Origin: Marinobacter sp. F4218
GTDB taxonomy: Bacteria > Pseudomonadota > Gammaproteobacteria > Pseudomonadales > Oleiphilaceae
Length of the DNA: 64,000 bases
Reading direction: 5' to 3'
Assembly: GCF_019443085.1 (NCBI RefSeq)
Contig: NZ_JAHZIL010000001.1
Span: 1-64,000 of the forward strand
This document shows, piece by piece, positions 32,720 through 41,254 of this stretch. Numbering within the stretch: position 1 is the first letter of the stretch; the number at the start of each line of letters is the position of its first letter. A program made the position numbers and the translations under genes. The notes under the pieces were generated by a model that saw only the letters and a list, made by a program, of their open reading frames with translations, had not been told where the DNA came from and searched no databases.

Positions 32720-33421
32720 ATGACTACTCCCAAACTCTGGCTTGTGGTACCTGCGGCAGGAGTCGGCCAGCGAATGCAGGCCGAATGTCCGAAGCAGTAC
32801 CTCCGCATTAACTCCCGCTTCATTCTTGATATCACCCTGTCACGGCTGCTGGACTCGGTCCCGTTTTCCGGCTGTATGGTTGCCTTGAATTCTGCCGATC
32901 ATTGGTGGCCCGATACCGGGGCCAGCGCGGACCACCGCATTCAGACCTGTACGGGGGGCACGGAGCGCTCCGATTCCGTGCGGGCTGCGCTGCTGGCGCT
33001 GGCGGAGCAGGTCGCTGAAGATGATTGGGTCCTGGTACACGATGCGGCTCGCCCCTGCGTTCATCCGGGGGATCTTCACAAATTGGTTGAAACCCTGTCG
33101 GACCACCCGGTTGGCGGACTCCTGGCGGCGCCGGTGGCAGACACCCTGAAAAAGGTGGGCAAGGGGACTAACCCCGAAGTGCTGGAAACGGTGGATCGGG
33201 GTCACCTCTGGCGAGCGCTGACGCCACAGATGTTCCGCTATCGGATGCTTGTGAATGCACTGGAGCGGGCTCACGAATCCGGACACAGGGTAACTGACGA
33301 GTCCTCTGCCATGGAGTTTTCCGGTAATATGCCGTTACTGGTAGAAGGTCGTCCGGACAACATCAAGGTAACTGTTCCGGCCGACCTCGACCTTGCAGGC
33401 TTTATTCTCAGCCGGTTCTGA
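32720..33421 (+). CDS. ispD: 2-C-methyl-D-erythritol 4-phosphate cytidylyltransferase
   Basis: A 233-residue enzyme of the non-mevalonate isoprenoid pathway that couples CTP to methylerythritol phosphate. The nucleotide-binding glycine-rich loop is [10 protein letters not shown] with PKQYL, and the second motif is VHDAARPCV. Length is standard. The gene is 40 bases after ftsB and 25 bases before ispF. Confidence 0.96.
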   Translation: MTTPKLWLVVPAAGVGQRMQAECPKQYLRINSRFILDITLSRLLDSVPFSGCMVALNSADHWWPDTGASADHRIQTCTGGTERSDSVRAALLALAEQVAEDDWVLVHDAARPCVHPGDLHKLVETLSDHPVGGLLAAPVADTLKKVGKGTNPEVLETVDRGHLWRALTPQMFRYRMLVNALERAHESGHRVTDESSAMEFSGNMPLLVEGRPDNIKVTVPADLDLAGFILSRF

Positions 33422-33446
33422 ACTTTCTGTCTTCCCGGAGTGTGTT

Positions 33447-33926
33447 ATGCGTATCGGTCAGGGCTTTGATGTCCACGCCTTTGGTCAGGGCGATGCGGTT
33501 GTTCTCGGGGGCGTGTCCATCCCCCATCATCAGGGACTGAACGCCCATTCTGACGGTGATGTCCTGCTGCATGCGCTTGCGGATGCGCTCCTGGGCGCGG
33601 TTGCCCTTGGGGATATTGGGCATCTGTTTCCGGATACCAGTGATGAGTGGGCCGGTGCCGACAGCCGTGACCTATTACGTCGGGTCATGTTGCGGGTGAG
33701 GGAAGAAGGCTATGGTGTGGTCAATATCGACAGCACGATCATTGCCCAGGCACCAAAGATGGCGCCGCACATCGAAGCTATGCGCCTCAATATTGCCGAA
33801 GACCTGGGGATCCCGGCCAGCCGGGTCAGCGTGAAAGCGACCACCACTGAAAAACTCGGGTTCACCGGTCGCGGCGAAGGTATCGCCTGTCAGGCCGTGT
33901 GTCTGCTGGAGCCGGTCTCCTCATGA
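33447..33926 (+). CDS. ispF: 2-C-methyl-D-erythritol 2,4-cyclodiphosphate synthase
   Basis: A 159-residue trimeric zinc enzyme of the same pathway. It cyclises CDP-ME 2-phosphate. Zinc ligands are in GFDVHAF and the histidine of [13 protein letters not shown], with [10 protein letters not shown] and [17 protein letters not shown] also present. The ATG at 33447 begins the universally conserved [10 protein letters not shown]; the frame is open upstream without homology. It overlaps truD (ATGA). Confidence 0.97.
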   Translation: MRIGQGFDVHAFGQGDAVVLGGVSIPHHQGLNAHSDGDVLLHALADALLGAVALGDIGHLFPDTSDEWAGADSRDLLRRVMLRVREEGYGVVNIDSTIIAQAPKMAPHIEAMRLNIAEDLGIPASRVSVKATTTEKLGFTGRGEGIACQAVCLLEPVSS

Positions 33927-35020
33927 CCGAAATCATGGAGGCCGGTCGGTGGCGCCTGGATTGGCCGACCTCGGCGGGTGCCCGTGTGGCTCGGGCGGGT
34001 CTGAAAACATCGCCCGAGGATTTTCAGGTCGATGAAGAGTTTTCTGGCTTTCCCGCGCAATCTGGCCCCGAAGTAATTGCCGGGGAGGGCGAGCACCTCT
34101 GTCTGCGACTGCAGAAGATCGGTGACAACACCGAATTTGTCGCGCGCGAGTTGGCTGCGCTTTGCGGATGCCGGACGTTCGATGTCGGCTTCTTCGGCCT
34201 CAAGGATCGCCACGCGGTGACCAGTCAGTGGTTCAGTCTCTACCGCCCGGGCATGGCCAATTCCGACGCAGACTTCGTCGCGCGCGTGGCGGAGCGATGG
34301 CCAGTATTGTCTGTTTGGCGCCATAATCGCAAACTCCGTCGTGGTGAACACGAGGGTAACCGGTTTATCCTTACCCTGCGCGACGTTGACGGCGTCCGCG
34401 GCGAAATTGACGAGGCTCTTGCGCGCCTGAAGAGCCATGGCGCACCCAATTATTTTGGTCCCCAGCGATTTGGTTTTGGCGGCGCCAATCTGGATCGGGC
34501 GGCCGCCATGGACGCCTCTGCGATGAATTCCCGTGGCCGCACTGCAGGCCGGGGCCGCCGAGGAAAAAACCGCGCTGGCAGAGATGCCTCGAAAAACGTA
34601 TTGTACTTTTCGGCGGCGCGTTCGTGGTTGTTCAATGAAGTTCTTGCCCGCCGGGTGGCCGATGGCACCTGGTTTATGCCGATTGACGGCGAACCCGGCC
34701 TGTCCTGCGGCGATTTGGTACCGACCGGGCCGCTCTGGGGCGATGGCGGCACCACCGCTACCGGGCATCAGGAAACCCTGGAACGGGGCGTCGTCGAGCA
34801 GTCACCGGATCTGGTCCGGCTGTTCTCGACAACCCGAATGAAGCCTGAGCGTCGATTGCTCAGGACCAGGCCGGCTGAACTCGCGTGGCAGTGGCACGAC
34901 GAGGGTTGCCTTAAACTGGAATTCTCGTTGTCGCCGGGCCAGTACGCTACCACTATTCTGAGTGATATTTTCGAGCTAGAGGACATGAGCCTCGGCCGCC
35001 ATAACAAGCAACAAGGCTAG
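33923..35020 (+). CDS. truD: tRNA pseudouridine(13) synthase
   Basis: A 365-residue enzyme that makes pseudouridine 13 in tRNA-Glu. The catalytic aspartate is Asp95 in [14 protein letters not shown], and other family parts are [11 protein letters not shown] and [14 protein letters not shown]. The start at 33923 overlaps the ispF stop; an in-frame GTG at 33899 is less likely. An unusual basic Gly/Arg-rich stretch (about residues 200-220, with [13 protein letters not shown]) precedes the YFSAARS motif. Confidence 0.95.
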   Translation: MTEIMEAGRWRLDWPTSAGARVARAGLKTSPEDFQVDEEFSGFPAQSGPEVIAGEGEHLCLRLQKIGDNTEFVARELAALCGCRTFDVGFFGLKDRHAVTSQWFSLYRPGMANSDADFVARVAERWPVLSVWRHNRKLRRGEHEGNRFILTLRDVDGVRGEIDEALARLKSHGAPNYFGPQRFGFGGANLDRAAAMDASAMNSRGRTAGRGRRGKNRAGRDASKNVLYFSAARSWLFNEVLARRVADGTWFMPIDGEPGLSCGDLVPTGPLWGDGGTTATGHQETLERGVVEQSPDLVRLFSTTRMKPERRLLRTRPAELAWQWHDEGCLKLEFSLSPGQYATTILSDIFELEDMSLGRHNKQQG

Positions 35021-35031
35021 CGGAGAACACA

Positions 35032-35802
35032 GTGCGTATTCTGTTGTCGAACGATGACGGCGTCCATTCGCCCGGGCTGATAGCTCTTTTCGACGGGCTT
35101 CAAGGGGTCGGCGACCTGGAGGTAGTAGCCCCGGATCGGGACCACAGCGGGGCCAGTAACGCCCTGACGCTGAACCGTCCATTAACCGTGGAACAACATC
35201 CCAACGGCTTCCGCTCCGTTGACGGGACTCCCACGGATTGCGTTCACCTGGCGGTCAACGGCCTGTTCCAGACGCCTTTCGACCGGGTTGTATCCGGGAT
35301 CAACACCCACGCCAATCTCGGCGACGACATCATCTATTCCGGAACCGTTGCCGCAGCAACGGAAGGCCGCCACCTTGGGTTGCCTGCCATTGCCGTCTCT
35401 CTGGTTAACGATGGCCATTTTCATTACGAAACTGCGGCTCGGGTGGTTCGCCTGCTGCTTGAGACCGAGCGACCACTGGTGCTTGGTCCCCGCTCCATCC
35501 TCAACGTCAATGTACCGGATGTGCCCTGGGACCAGCTTAACGGCTTTCGGGTCACCAGGCTCGGACATCGTGAGCGGGCCGAGGGCGCGGTTCCCATGAC
35601 CTGTCCCCGGGGAAAGGAGCGCTACTGGATCGGCGCTGCCGGTGCGGGTGGAGATGCCGGACCGGGCACCGATTTCCATGCCGTGCGCGACGGCTATGTT
35701 TCCATCACACCGGTTCACATTGACATGACCCGTCATGACGCCCTGGTTCCCCTCCGGGATTGGGTCGAAGGTCTCGGTGATGTCGGGGAGGCGCGGGGAT
35801 GA
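35032..35802 (+). CDS. surE: 5'/3'-nucleotidase SurE
   Basis: A 256-residue metal-dependent phosphatase linked to stationary-phase survival. The metal-binding aspartates are in LLSNDDGVHSPG, and the second motif is SGINTHANLGDDI. The start is GTG at 35032 (encoding the family start MRILLSNDDG), after GCGGAGAA. It overlaps pcm by 4 bases. Confidence 0.96.
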   Translation: MRILLSNDDGVHSPGLIALFDGLQGVGDLEVVAPDRDHSGASNALTLNRPLTVEQHPNGFRSVDGTPTDCVHLAVNGLFQTPFDRVVSGINTHANLGDDIIYSGTVAAATEGRHLGLPAIAVSLVNDGHFHYETAARVVRLLLETERPLVLGPRSILNVNVPDVPWDQLNGFRVTRLGHRERAEGAVPMTCPRGKERYWIGAAGAGGDAGPGTDFHAVRDGYVSITPVHIDMTRHDALVPLRDWVEGLGDVGEARG

Positions 35803-36455
35803 GTGCGCAACTCCAGGGTATCGGTATGACCTCCCGGCGCACCCGTATGCGACTGGTCCAGCGCCTGCGTGAGGCCGGTATCGAGTCCGATCGGGTGCTG
35901 GACATTATTGGCGAGGTTCCGCGCCATATTTTTCTGGACGAGGCGCTTTCTCATCGGGCCTATGAAGATACCTCGCTGCCGATCGGCTACGGTCAGACCC
36001 TTTCCCAGCCCTACATTGTTGCCCGCATGTCAGAGCTGATGTTGGCCCATTCGCCGGCTCGCGTGCTTGAGTTGGGTACCGGGTCCGGCTACCAGACCGC
36101 TGTTCTCGCCCGCCTTTTTGACGAGATATACAGTGTCGAGCGGATCAAGCCGCTGCAGGACCGGGCCCGGGACCGTCTGCGCCAGCTTAATGCGCGAAAC
36201 GTCCTTCTGAAGCATGCCGATGGTGGCATGGGCTGGCCTGACCGGGGCCCCTTCGACGGCATTATCGTGACCGCCGCACCAGTGGAAGTGCCGCAGGAAC
36301 TGTTGGCGCAGCTGTGTGATGGCGGTGTCCTGATTGCGCCGGTTGGCGAGCAGAACCAGACCCTGGTAGAAGTGACAAGGAGGGGCGATCGGTTTGACCA
36401 CAAGGAGCTTGAGCCGGTGCATTTCGTCCCGCTTCTGGGTGGGGTGGTCCGTTGA
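35799..36455 (+). CDS. pcm: Protein-L-isoaspartate O-methyltransferase
   Basis: A 218-residue SAM-dependent enzyme that starts repair of isoaspartyl damage in proteins. The SAM motif is VLELGTGSGYQTA, and the substrate-binding stretch is PIGYGQTLSQPYIVA. It overlaps surE at its start (ATGA) and the DUF368 gene at its end (TTGA). Confidence 0.96.
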   Translation: MSAQLQGIGMTSRRTRMRLVQRLREAGIESDRVLDIIGEVPRHIFLDEALSHRAYEDTSLPIGYGQTLSQPYIVARMSELMLAHSPARVLELGTGSGYQTAVLARLFDEIYSVERIKPLQDRARDRLRQLNARNVLLKHADGGMGWPDRGPFDGIIVTAAPVEVPQELLAQLCDGGVLIAPVGEQNQTLVEVTRRGDRFDHKELEPVHFVPLLGGVVR

Positions 36456-37426
36456 ACGATGACATACCGGATACCTCTGGCCTGAATCGATCGCATCACC
36501 CGGCCGCGGTCTTCATACGGGGCATGGCGATGGGGGCAGCGGACATTGTGCCCGGCGTGTCGGGCGGCACGATTGCCTTTATCACCGGTATCTATTTCCG
36601 ATTGTTGGAAGCCATCAATGCGGTGCCCGGTGCTGTCGTGGGTGATCTGTTCCGGGGGCGGGTAAAGGTTTTCTGGCAAGCCTGCGACGGCACCTTCCTG
36701 GTTTGTCTGCTCGGCGGAGTGTTGACCAGTATCCTGACTCTGGCTTCCGCCATCAGTTATGCGCTCGTCGAGTATCCCATCCTGATCTGGAGCTTCTTTT
36801 TTGGGCTGATTATCGCGTCAGTCTGGCATGTCGGGCGTCAGGTCCGGCACTACCGATTCTCCCTGGGCGTTCCACTTGTTATCGGCATTGGCGTGGCCTG
36901 GTGGATAACTACCTTATCGGCGGGACGGGTTGACCCTTCTGCGCTGGCTTTCTTCGGTGCGGGCGCACTGGCGATCTGTGCCATGATTCTTCCGGGTATT
37001 TCGGGAAGTTTCATTCTGGTCATCATCGGCATGTATTCCCCGGTGCTTGCGGCCATAAAAACCGCCGACCTGGGGATTCTGCTGCTGTTCATGGCGGGAT
37101 GCTTGCTGGGGCTTCTTTCAATCGCGCGTGTTATTACCTGGGCGTTCCACCACTTTCACGACCTGGTGCTGGCGCTTCTCACCGGCTTTATGGTGGGAGC
37201 CCTGAACAAGGTTTGGCCCTGGAAGCAGACGCTCAGCTGGCGCACCAACAGTTCCGGTGAACAGGTGCCGCTTAATGAGCTCAGCATCGGTCCCTTCACG
37301 TTTGCGGATCTGACCGGACAGGATCCGAAACTCGGGCTTGCAGTGTTGATTGCACTCGGTGGATTTTTCCTGGTGCTGTTGGTCGAATGGGTTGGAACGC
37401 GAAACCATCGTGGCAGGGTTTCCTGA
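36452..37426 (+). CDS. popT: DUF368 undecaprenyl-phosphate translocase (PopT-like)
   Basis: A 324-residue inner-membrane protein with about eight or nine helices. DUF368 proteins have recently been identified as translocases that recycle the lipid carrier undecaprenyl phosphate. Two related halves are visible, each with a PG[VI]SG motif: GAADIVPGVSGGTIAFI at about residue 29 and CAMILPGISGSFILVIIG at about residue 176. The start is a TTG at 36452 overlapping the pcm stop (TTGA), giving MNDDIPDTSG; no ATG lies nearby. Its position between pcm and nlpD is not the usual order in Pseudomonas, where pcm and nlpD are adjacent. Confidence 0.9.
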   Translation: MNDDIPDTSGLNRSHHPAAVFIRGMAMGAADIVPGVSGGTIAFITGIYFRLLEAINAVPGAVVGDLFRGRVKVFWQACDGTFLVCLLGGVLTSILTLASAISYALVEYPILIWSFFFGLIIASVWHVGRQVRHYRFSLGVPLVIGIGVAWWITTLSAGRVDPSALAFFGAGALAICAMILPGISGSFILVIIGMYSPVLAAIKTADLGILLLFMAGCLLGLLSIARVITWAFHHFHDLVLALLTGFMVGALNKVWPWKQTLSWRTNSSGEQVPLNELSIGPFTFADLTGQDPKLGLAVLIALGGFFLVLLVEWVGTRNHRGRVS

Positions 37427-37506
37427 GAATGTGCGGTCAAGCATGAACGAAGTGTTACCTAACGCACAAAAAGGATGTTTCTCCCGGTAACAGATGTGTC
37501 TGTGGG

Positions 37507-37552
37507 GTAACTTGGATTGAAAGGGAAATTGTGCAATATATTAGCAAGTTAC
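37507..37552. promoter_or_regulatory. Perfect dyad GTAACTTG / CAAGTTAC upstream of nlpD
   Basis: An 8-base inverted repeat occupies 37507-37514 and 37545-37552 with a 30-base AT-rich spacer. Two further GTAAC/GTTAC copies lie at 37487-37491 and 37454-37458. The region 37427-37629 has no gene, and a short GTTATA/TATAAC inverted repeat (37591-37611) stands next to the nlpD start. The dyad may be an operator or a stem-loop; the binding protein is unknown. Confidence 0.4.
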
Positions 37553-37629
37553 TTTTAGAACCTGAGAAAGTTGTGTGACACATCGGACGCGTTATACGGA
37601 TTTTTTATAACTAGGTCGTTTTTATTCTT

Positions 37630-38523
37630 GTGAGATTCTTGCGTGGGCTGTTCAGTGCCGCTTCGCCGGCTTTCCCGCGGTTCCCTTCCGGTGCCTGTGC
37701 TTCCCCTCGTGCCCTGAAATGCCCAAGCGGCCAATCCCCGATAGCTGCGATTCTGCTCCTGACCGCCTTGCTGAGCGGCTGCAACACCTCTGCGCTGTAC
37801 CGGGACGACCTCTACAACCCGCCGGTATACTGGGGCCGCCATGTGGTCCAGCCGGGCGAAACCCTGTACAGCATAGCCTGGCGTTACGGCCGTGATTACC
37901 GCGAACTGGGCAGTGCCAATGGAATTGACCCACCCTGGAACTTAAGGGCAGGCCAGGTCCTGCGCCTCGACCTTCGCGGAACTGTCACATCCGGCCGTCA
38001 GAATCAGGTAGCAACGAGAAAATCTGCGCCTGCATCAAGCAAACCCCGGGGCGCGCCACCCGCGCCCACACCGAAAGCCGCGCCCGAGCCAACGGTGACC
38101 CGGTCTCCTGAAAAGGGTGCTCCGCTGGCATCGCAGACTCAGACGGTTGCCCGGGTGAATTGGCGTTGGCCGCACATTGGCACCGTAATTGCTGGTTATT
38201 CAACATCCGGAAAAGTCAATAAAGGTATTGATATTGCCGGAAAAGCCGGTGATGCTGTAAAGGCAGCCGCAAGTGGTAATGTCGTATACGCCGGCAATGG
38301 GTTGCTTGGTTACGGTAACCTGATTATTGTTAACCATAACGAGCACTATTTGAGTGCTTATGCACATAACCGGAAGATTCTGGTGCGGGAAGGGGAGGAT
38401 GTGAAAGCCGGTCAGGTGATCGCAGAGCTCGGTAGCAGTGGCGCTGAACGACCCATGTTGCATTTTGAAATCCGAAAAAATGGCAATCCGGTTGATCCCG
38501 CCCACTACCTTCCAAGACGCTAG
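37630..38523 (+). CDS. nlpD: NlpD-like amidase activator, LysM plus degenerate LytM
   Basis: A 297-residue envelope lipoprotein in the position of nlpD, directly before rpoS. The lipobox is LLTALLSGC. A LysM domain follows (HVVQPGETLYSIAWRYGRDY), then a proline-rich linker and a C-terminal LytM domain (about 180-297). The first metal-binding histidine is absent (NKGIDIAG instead of HxGxD), as in known NlpD activators of amidase AmiC. The GTG at 37630 lacks a ribosome site and gives a very long signal region (lipid Cys at 51), so the true start may lie downstream. The 3' third is visibly richer in A+T than the 5' part. Confidence 0.88.
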   Translation: MRFLRGLFSAASPAFPRFPSGACASPRALKCPSGQSPIAAILLLTALLSGCNTSALYRDDLYNPPVYWGRHVVQPGETLYSIAWRYGRDYRELGSANGIDPPWNLRAGQVLRLDLRGTVTSGRQNQVATRKSAPASSKPRGAPPAPTPKAAPEPTVTRSPEKGAPLASQTQTVARVNWRWPHIGTVIAGYSTSGKVNKGIDIAGKAGDAVKAAASGNVVYAGNGLLGYGNLIIVNHNEHYLSAYAHNRKILVREGEDVKAGQVIAELGSSGAERPMLHFEIRKNGNPVDPAHYLPRR

Positions 38524-38727
38524 CGCAGAAGCAGACAGGATTCTGTTTCCCGCCACCAACCGGCACTGACAGAAAGACCGCGTTCAAAAAATAAAAAAGA
38601 ACGGTTGCAGTTGTAACCGGCCAACCAACAGATGTCCTGAAGAAGAAAAGCAGTTGCACGAAGAGCGTCCGCAATAACAAGAAGTACCGGACGAACACCC
38701 AGGATTATTGAGAGGCGGGGCAAGAAA
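38524..38727 (+). promoter_or_regulatory. rpoS leader region
   Basis: The 204 bases before rpoS hold no gene. CCCGCC at 38549-38554 is perfectly complementary to GGCGGG at 38714-38719, which overlaps the rpoS ribosome site. Between them are an A-rich run flanked by CGTTC/GAACG (38581-38603) and a second small inverted repeat CGGTT/AACCG (38602-38619). In E. coli rpoS transcription starts inside nlpD and the leader hides the ribosome site; a similar arrangement is possible here but not shown. Confidence 0.4.
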
Positions 38728-39726
38728 ATGTCAGCAGAGCAGGAAGATATCATCATTGATCGCGTGGCGGACGTGGATGAGTCCGAGGATCAATTGCTAG
38801 CAGAAGAGAAAGTCGACAAAGCTTCGGCGGACGAAGATACCGCAGATGCAGATGAAGAAATTCCCACCCAGGGGCGTTATTTCACCAGCCAGAAACAGCT
38901 GGATGCCACTCAGCTGTACCTCAACGAAATCGGATTTTCACCCCTCCTGACCCCTGAGGAAGAAGTCTATTTCGCTCGCCTGGCACGGAAGGGCGAGGAT
39001 TCAGGCCGCAAGCGGATGATCGAGAGCAACCTTCGTCTCGTGGTCAAGATTGCGCGGCGTTACGTAAACCGGGGGCTGACGCTGCTGGATCTGATCGAGG
39101 AAGGTAACCTCGGCCTGATCCGGGCGGTCGAGAAATTTGATCCGGAACGCGGTTTCCGCTTCTCAACCTACGCCACATGGTGGATTCGCCAGACCATTGA
39201 ACGCGCGATCATGAACCAGACCCGGACCATCCGTCTGCCGATTCACGTGGTCAAGGAGCTCAACCTATACCTGCGTGCCGCGCGGGAGCTGACGCAGAAG
39301 CTGGATCACGAACCTTCCGCCGAAGAAATTGCGCGAATGGTCGACAAGCCAGTTGCCGATGTTAAGCGCATGCTGGGTCTCAATGAGCGGGTTGCCTCCA
39401 TGGACACCCCTATTGGCACCGGGGGCGAGAAGTCTCTACTGGACACTGTGGCGGATGAGGGTGCTACCGACCCTGCGGATCTGCTTCAGGACAACAACAT
39501 GTGCTCGTGCCTGGAAAAATGGATCGACCAGCTCAGCGAAAAGCAGCAGGAAGTCCTGTCCCGTCGCTTTGGTTTGAGGGGGTATCCGGTCAGTACGCTG
39601 GAAGAGGTCGGGCAGGAGATCGGGCTTACCCGTGAACGGGTCCGCCAGATTCAGGTGGAAGCGCTGAGACGCCTGCGTGAAATCCTCGAGAAAGAAGGCC
39701 TCTCCGGAAACCTTCTGTTCAAGTAA
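38728..39726 (+). CDS. rpoS: RNA polymerase sigma factor RpoS
   Basis: A 332-residue stationary-phase/general stress sigma factor. Regions 1.2 to 4.2 are all present: [17 protein letters not shown] (1.2), [17 protein letters not shown] (2.1), [13 protein letters not shown] (2.3/2.4), and the region 4 helix-turn-helix [19 protein letters not shown]. The N-terminal ~50 residues are acidic. The start follows GGCGGGG at 7 bases. A strong terminator follows the gene. It is preceded by nlpD, as in most gammaproteobacteria. Confidence 0.97.
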   Translation: MSAEQEDIIIDRVADVDESEDQLLAEEKVDKASADEDTADADEEIPTQGRYFTSQKQLDATQLYLNEIGFSPLLTPEEEVYFARLARKGEDSGRKRMIESNLRLVVKIARRYVNRGLTLLDLIEEGNLGLIRAVEKFDPERGFRFSTYATWWIRQTIERAIMNQTRTIRLPIHVVKELNLYLRAARELTQKLDHEPSAEEIARMVDKPVADVKRMLGLNERVASMDTPIGTGGEKSLLDTVADEGATDPADLLQDNNMCSCLEKWIDQLSEKQQEVLSRRFGLRGYPVSTLEEVGQEIGLTRERVRQIQVEALRRLREILEKEGLSGNLLFK

Positions 39727-39750
39727 CGCCTTCCAGACCTTGATCATGCC

Positions 39751-39786
39751 AAAACCGGCCGGGGAAACCCCGCCGGTTTTTCTGTT
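39751..39786 (+). terminator. Rho-independent terminator after rpoS
   Basis: AAAACCGGC (39751-39759) pairs with GCCGGTTTT (39772-39780), with an inner GGGG/CCCC stem and an AAA loop, followed by T-rich sequence. The next 140 bases (to 39930) are leader of the following gene. Confidence 0.88.
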
Positions 39787-39930
39787 TCATTATCGCTGCA
39801 AATGAGAACCAGGTTCCGCCTGATGGTCCCCTGTCGTTGTTAGAATGCCCGGACCGGGCGGGGATAAGGGGGTCGAAACCCGGTGCACGAATGAAACACG
39901 TCAATAATAACGATCGAAAAGGAAAGGACT

Positions 39931-40506
39931 ATGAAGAAGGCTCTCTTTACCGGTTTTATGTCTCTGGCCATGGCAGCTGCTCTGTCAACGCCGGTGTCGG
40001 CACTGACCGTGGAAGGTGTGGATGTTCCAGATACCTACTCGGCCATGGATACCGAACTGAAACTTAATGGCGCGGGCACGCGGTCAAAGTGGTTTATGGA
40101 CCTCTACGTTGGTGGCCTGTACGTGCCGGAAACCATTGATGATGGCGAGGCTGTTATCAACGCGGATGAGCCACAGGCCATCACGCTGCACATCATTTCC
40201 GGCATGATCACCAGTGAACGCATGACCGAAGCGACTCTGGAAGGTTTTGAAGCGTCTACCGGTGGTGACATGGCCGCGATTCAGGGTGACGTTGACCAGT
40301 TCATGGCCGTGTTCGAGGAAGAGATCAGGGAAGGTGATGTTTTTGATCTGGTGTACCTGCCGGGCGAAGGCGTCAAGGTCCTCAAGAACGGCCAGCACAA
40401 GGACACCATGGGTGATCTGGCGTTCAAGAAGGCCCTGTTCGGGATCTGGCTGTCTGACAAGCCAGCCCAGGAAGACCTGAAAGAGAAGATGCTGGGACAG
40501 CGGTAA
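39931..40506 (+). CDS. Secreted chalcone-isomerase-fold protein
   Basis: A 191-residue periplasmic protein with a clear signal peptide (cleaved after TPVSA, about residue 24). The mature part matches the bacterial chalcone-isomerase-like family: VEGVDVPDTYSAMDTELKLNGAGTR near the start, and DLYVGGLYVP. Bacterial members are not chalcone isomerases and their role is unclear. The leader holds an ACCGGG/CCCGGT inverted repeat (39853-39884) and two GGA motifs at the ribosome site (39921-39928). It is a single gene between two terminators. Confidence 0.87.
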   Translation: MKKALFTGFMSLAMAAALSTPVSALTVEGVDVPDTYSAMDTELKLNGAGTRSKWFMDLYVGGLYVPETIDDGEAVINADEPQAITLHIISGMITSERMTEATLEGFEASTGGDMAAIQGDVDQFMAVFEEEIREGDVFDLVYLPGEGVKVLKNGQHKDTMGDLAFKKALFGIWLSDKPAQEDLKEKMLGQR

Positions 40507-40523
40507 CCGCCGCTTCCTGACAG

Positions 40524-40552
40524 AAAAAGCCGGCATTCAATGCCGGCTTTTT
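40524..40552. terminator. Bidirectional terminator between convergent genes
   Basis: AAAAAGCCGGCA (40524-40535) and TGCCGGCTTTTT (40541-40552) form a perfect 12-base stem with a 5-base loop. It has T-runs on both strands, so it serves the chalcone-isomerase-fold gene (plus) and nth (minus). Confidence 0.93.
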
Positions 40553-40587
40553 TGTGCGTGCCCCTGTGTTAAAACGCGGCGGGGCGC

Positions 40588-41226
40588 CTACAGGTAATCC
40601 CGCTTTTCCTTGAACTCGCAGAGGTCTTCAATAATGCAGGCGCCGCACTTGGGTTTACGGGCGGTGCAGGTGTAGCGACCATGGAGAATCAGCCAGTGGT
40701 GCGCATCCAGCAGGAACTCCTTGGGCACGAGACGCATCAGCTTTTGCTCCACCTCCAGGACGTTCTTTCCGGGGGCAATCCCGGTGCGGTTCGAGACCCG
40801 GAAAATGTGGGTGTCCACGGCCATCGCCATATGTCCGAACGCCGTGTTGAGAACCACGTTGGCGGTCTTCCGGCCGACACCCGGTAAGGCCTCGAGATCT
40901 TCCCGTTTTTCCGGGACCTGGCTGCCATGTTTGTCAATAAGGATCCGGCAGGTCTTGATGACATTTTCGGCCTTGCTGTTAAACAGGCCGATGGTCTTGA
41001 TGTATTCCTTCAGCCCGTCGACGCCCAATGCCAGAATCGCCTCCGGGGTGTTGGCCACCGGAAACAGTTTGTCAGTTGCCTTGTTGACGCCGACATCGGT
41101 TGCCTGGGCAGACAGAATGACAGCAATCAACAACTCGAACGGCGTGGAGTAGTTCAACTCCGTGGTGGGGTTCGGGTTTGCGTCCCGCAGCCGGGTAAAG
41201 ATTTCAATGCGTTTCTGTTTGTTCAT
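40588..41226 (-). CDS. nth: Endonuclease III
   Basis: A 212-residue base-excision DNA glycosylase/AP lyase for oxidised pyrimidines. The helix-hairpin-helix LPGVGRKTAN contains catalytic Lys120 and the motif VDTHIFRV contains Asp138, the same numbers as E. coli Nth. The C-terminal 4Fe-4S cluster is ligated by C-x6-C-x2-C-x5-C (CTARKPKCGACIIEDLC). It is the last gene of the rnf operon, as in E. coli. Confidence 0.97.
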   Translation of the reverse strand: MNKQKRIEIFTRLRDANPNPTTELNYSTPFELLIAVILSAQATDVGVNKATDKLFPVANTPEAILALGVDGLKEYIKTIGLFNSKAENVIKTCRILIDKHGSQVPEKREDLEALPGVGRKTANVVLNTAFGHMAMAVDTHIFRVSNRTGIAPGKNVLEVEQKLMRLVPKEFLLDAHHWLILHGRYTCTARKPKCGACIIEDLCEFKEKRDYL

Positions 41227-41254
41227 GGGAGCTTACATTCACCTTGCCTGCTGG

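Noticed and set aside
39727..39930. A possible RsmZ-type small RNA downstream of rpoS, as in Pseudomonas
   Set aside because: Apart from the terminator and a few GGA motifs there is no repeated ANGGA hairpin series and no second terminator that would define a small RNA.
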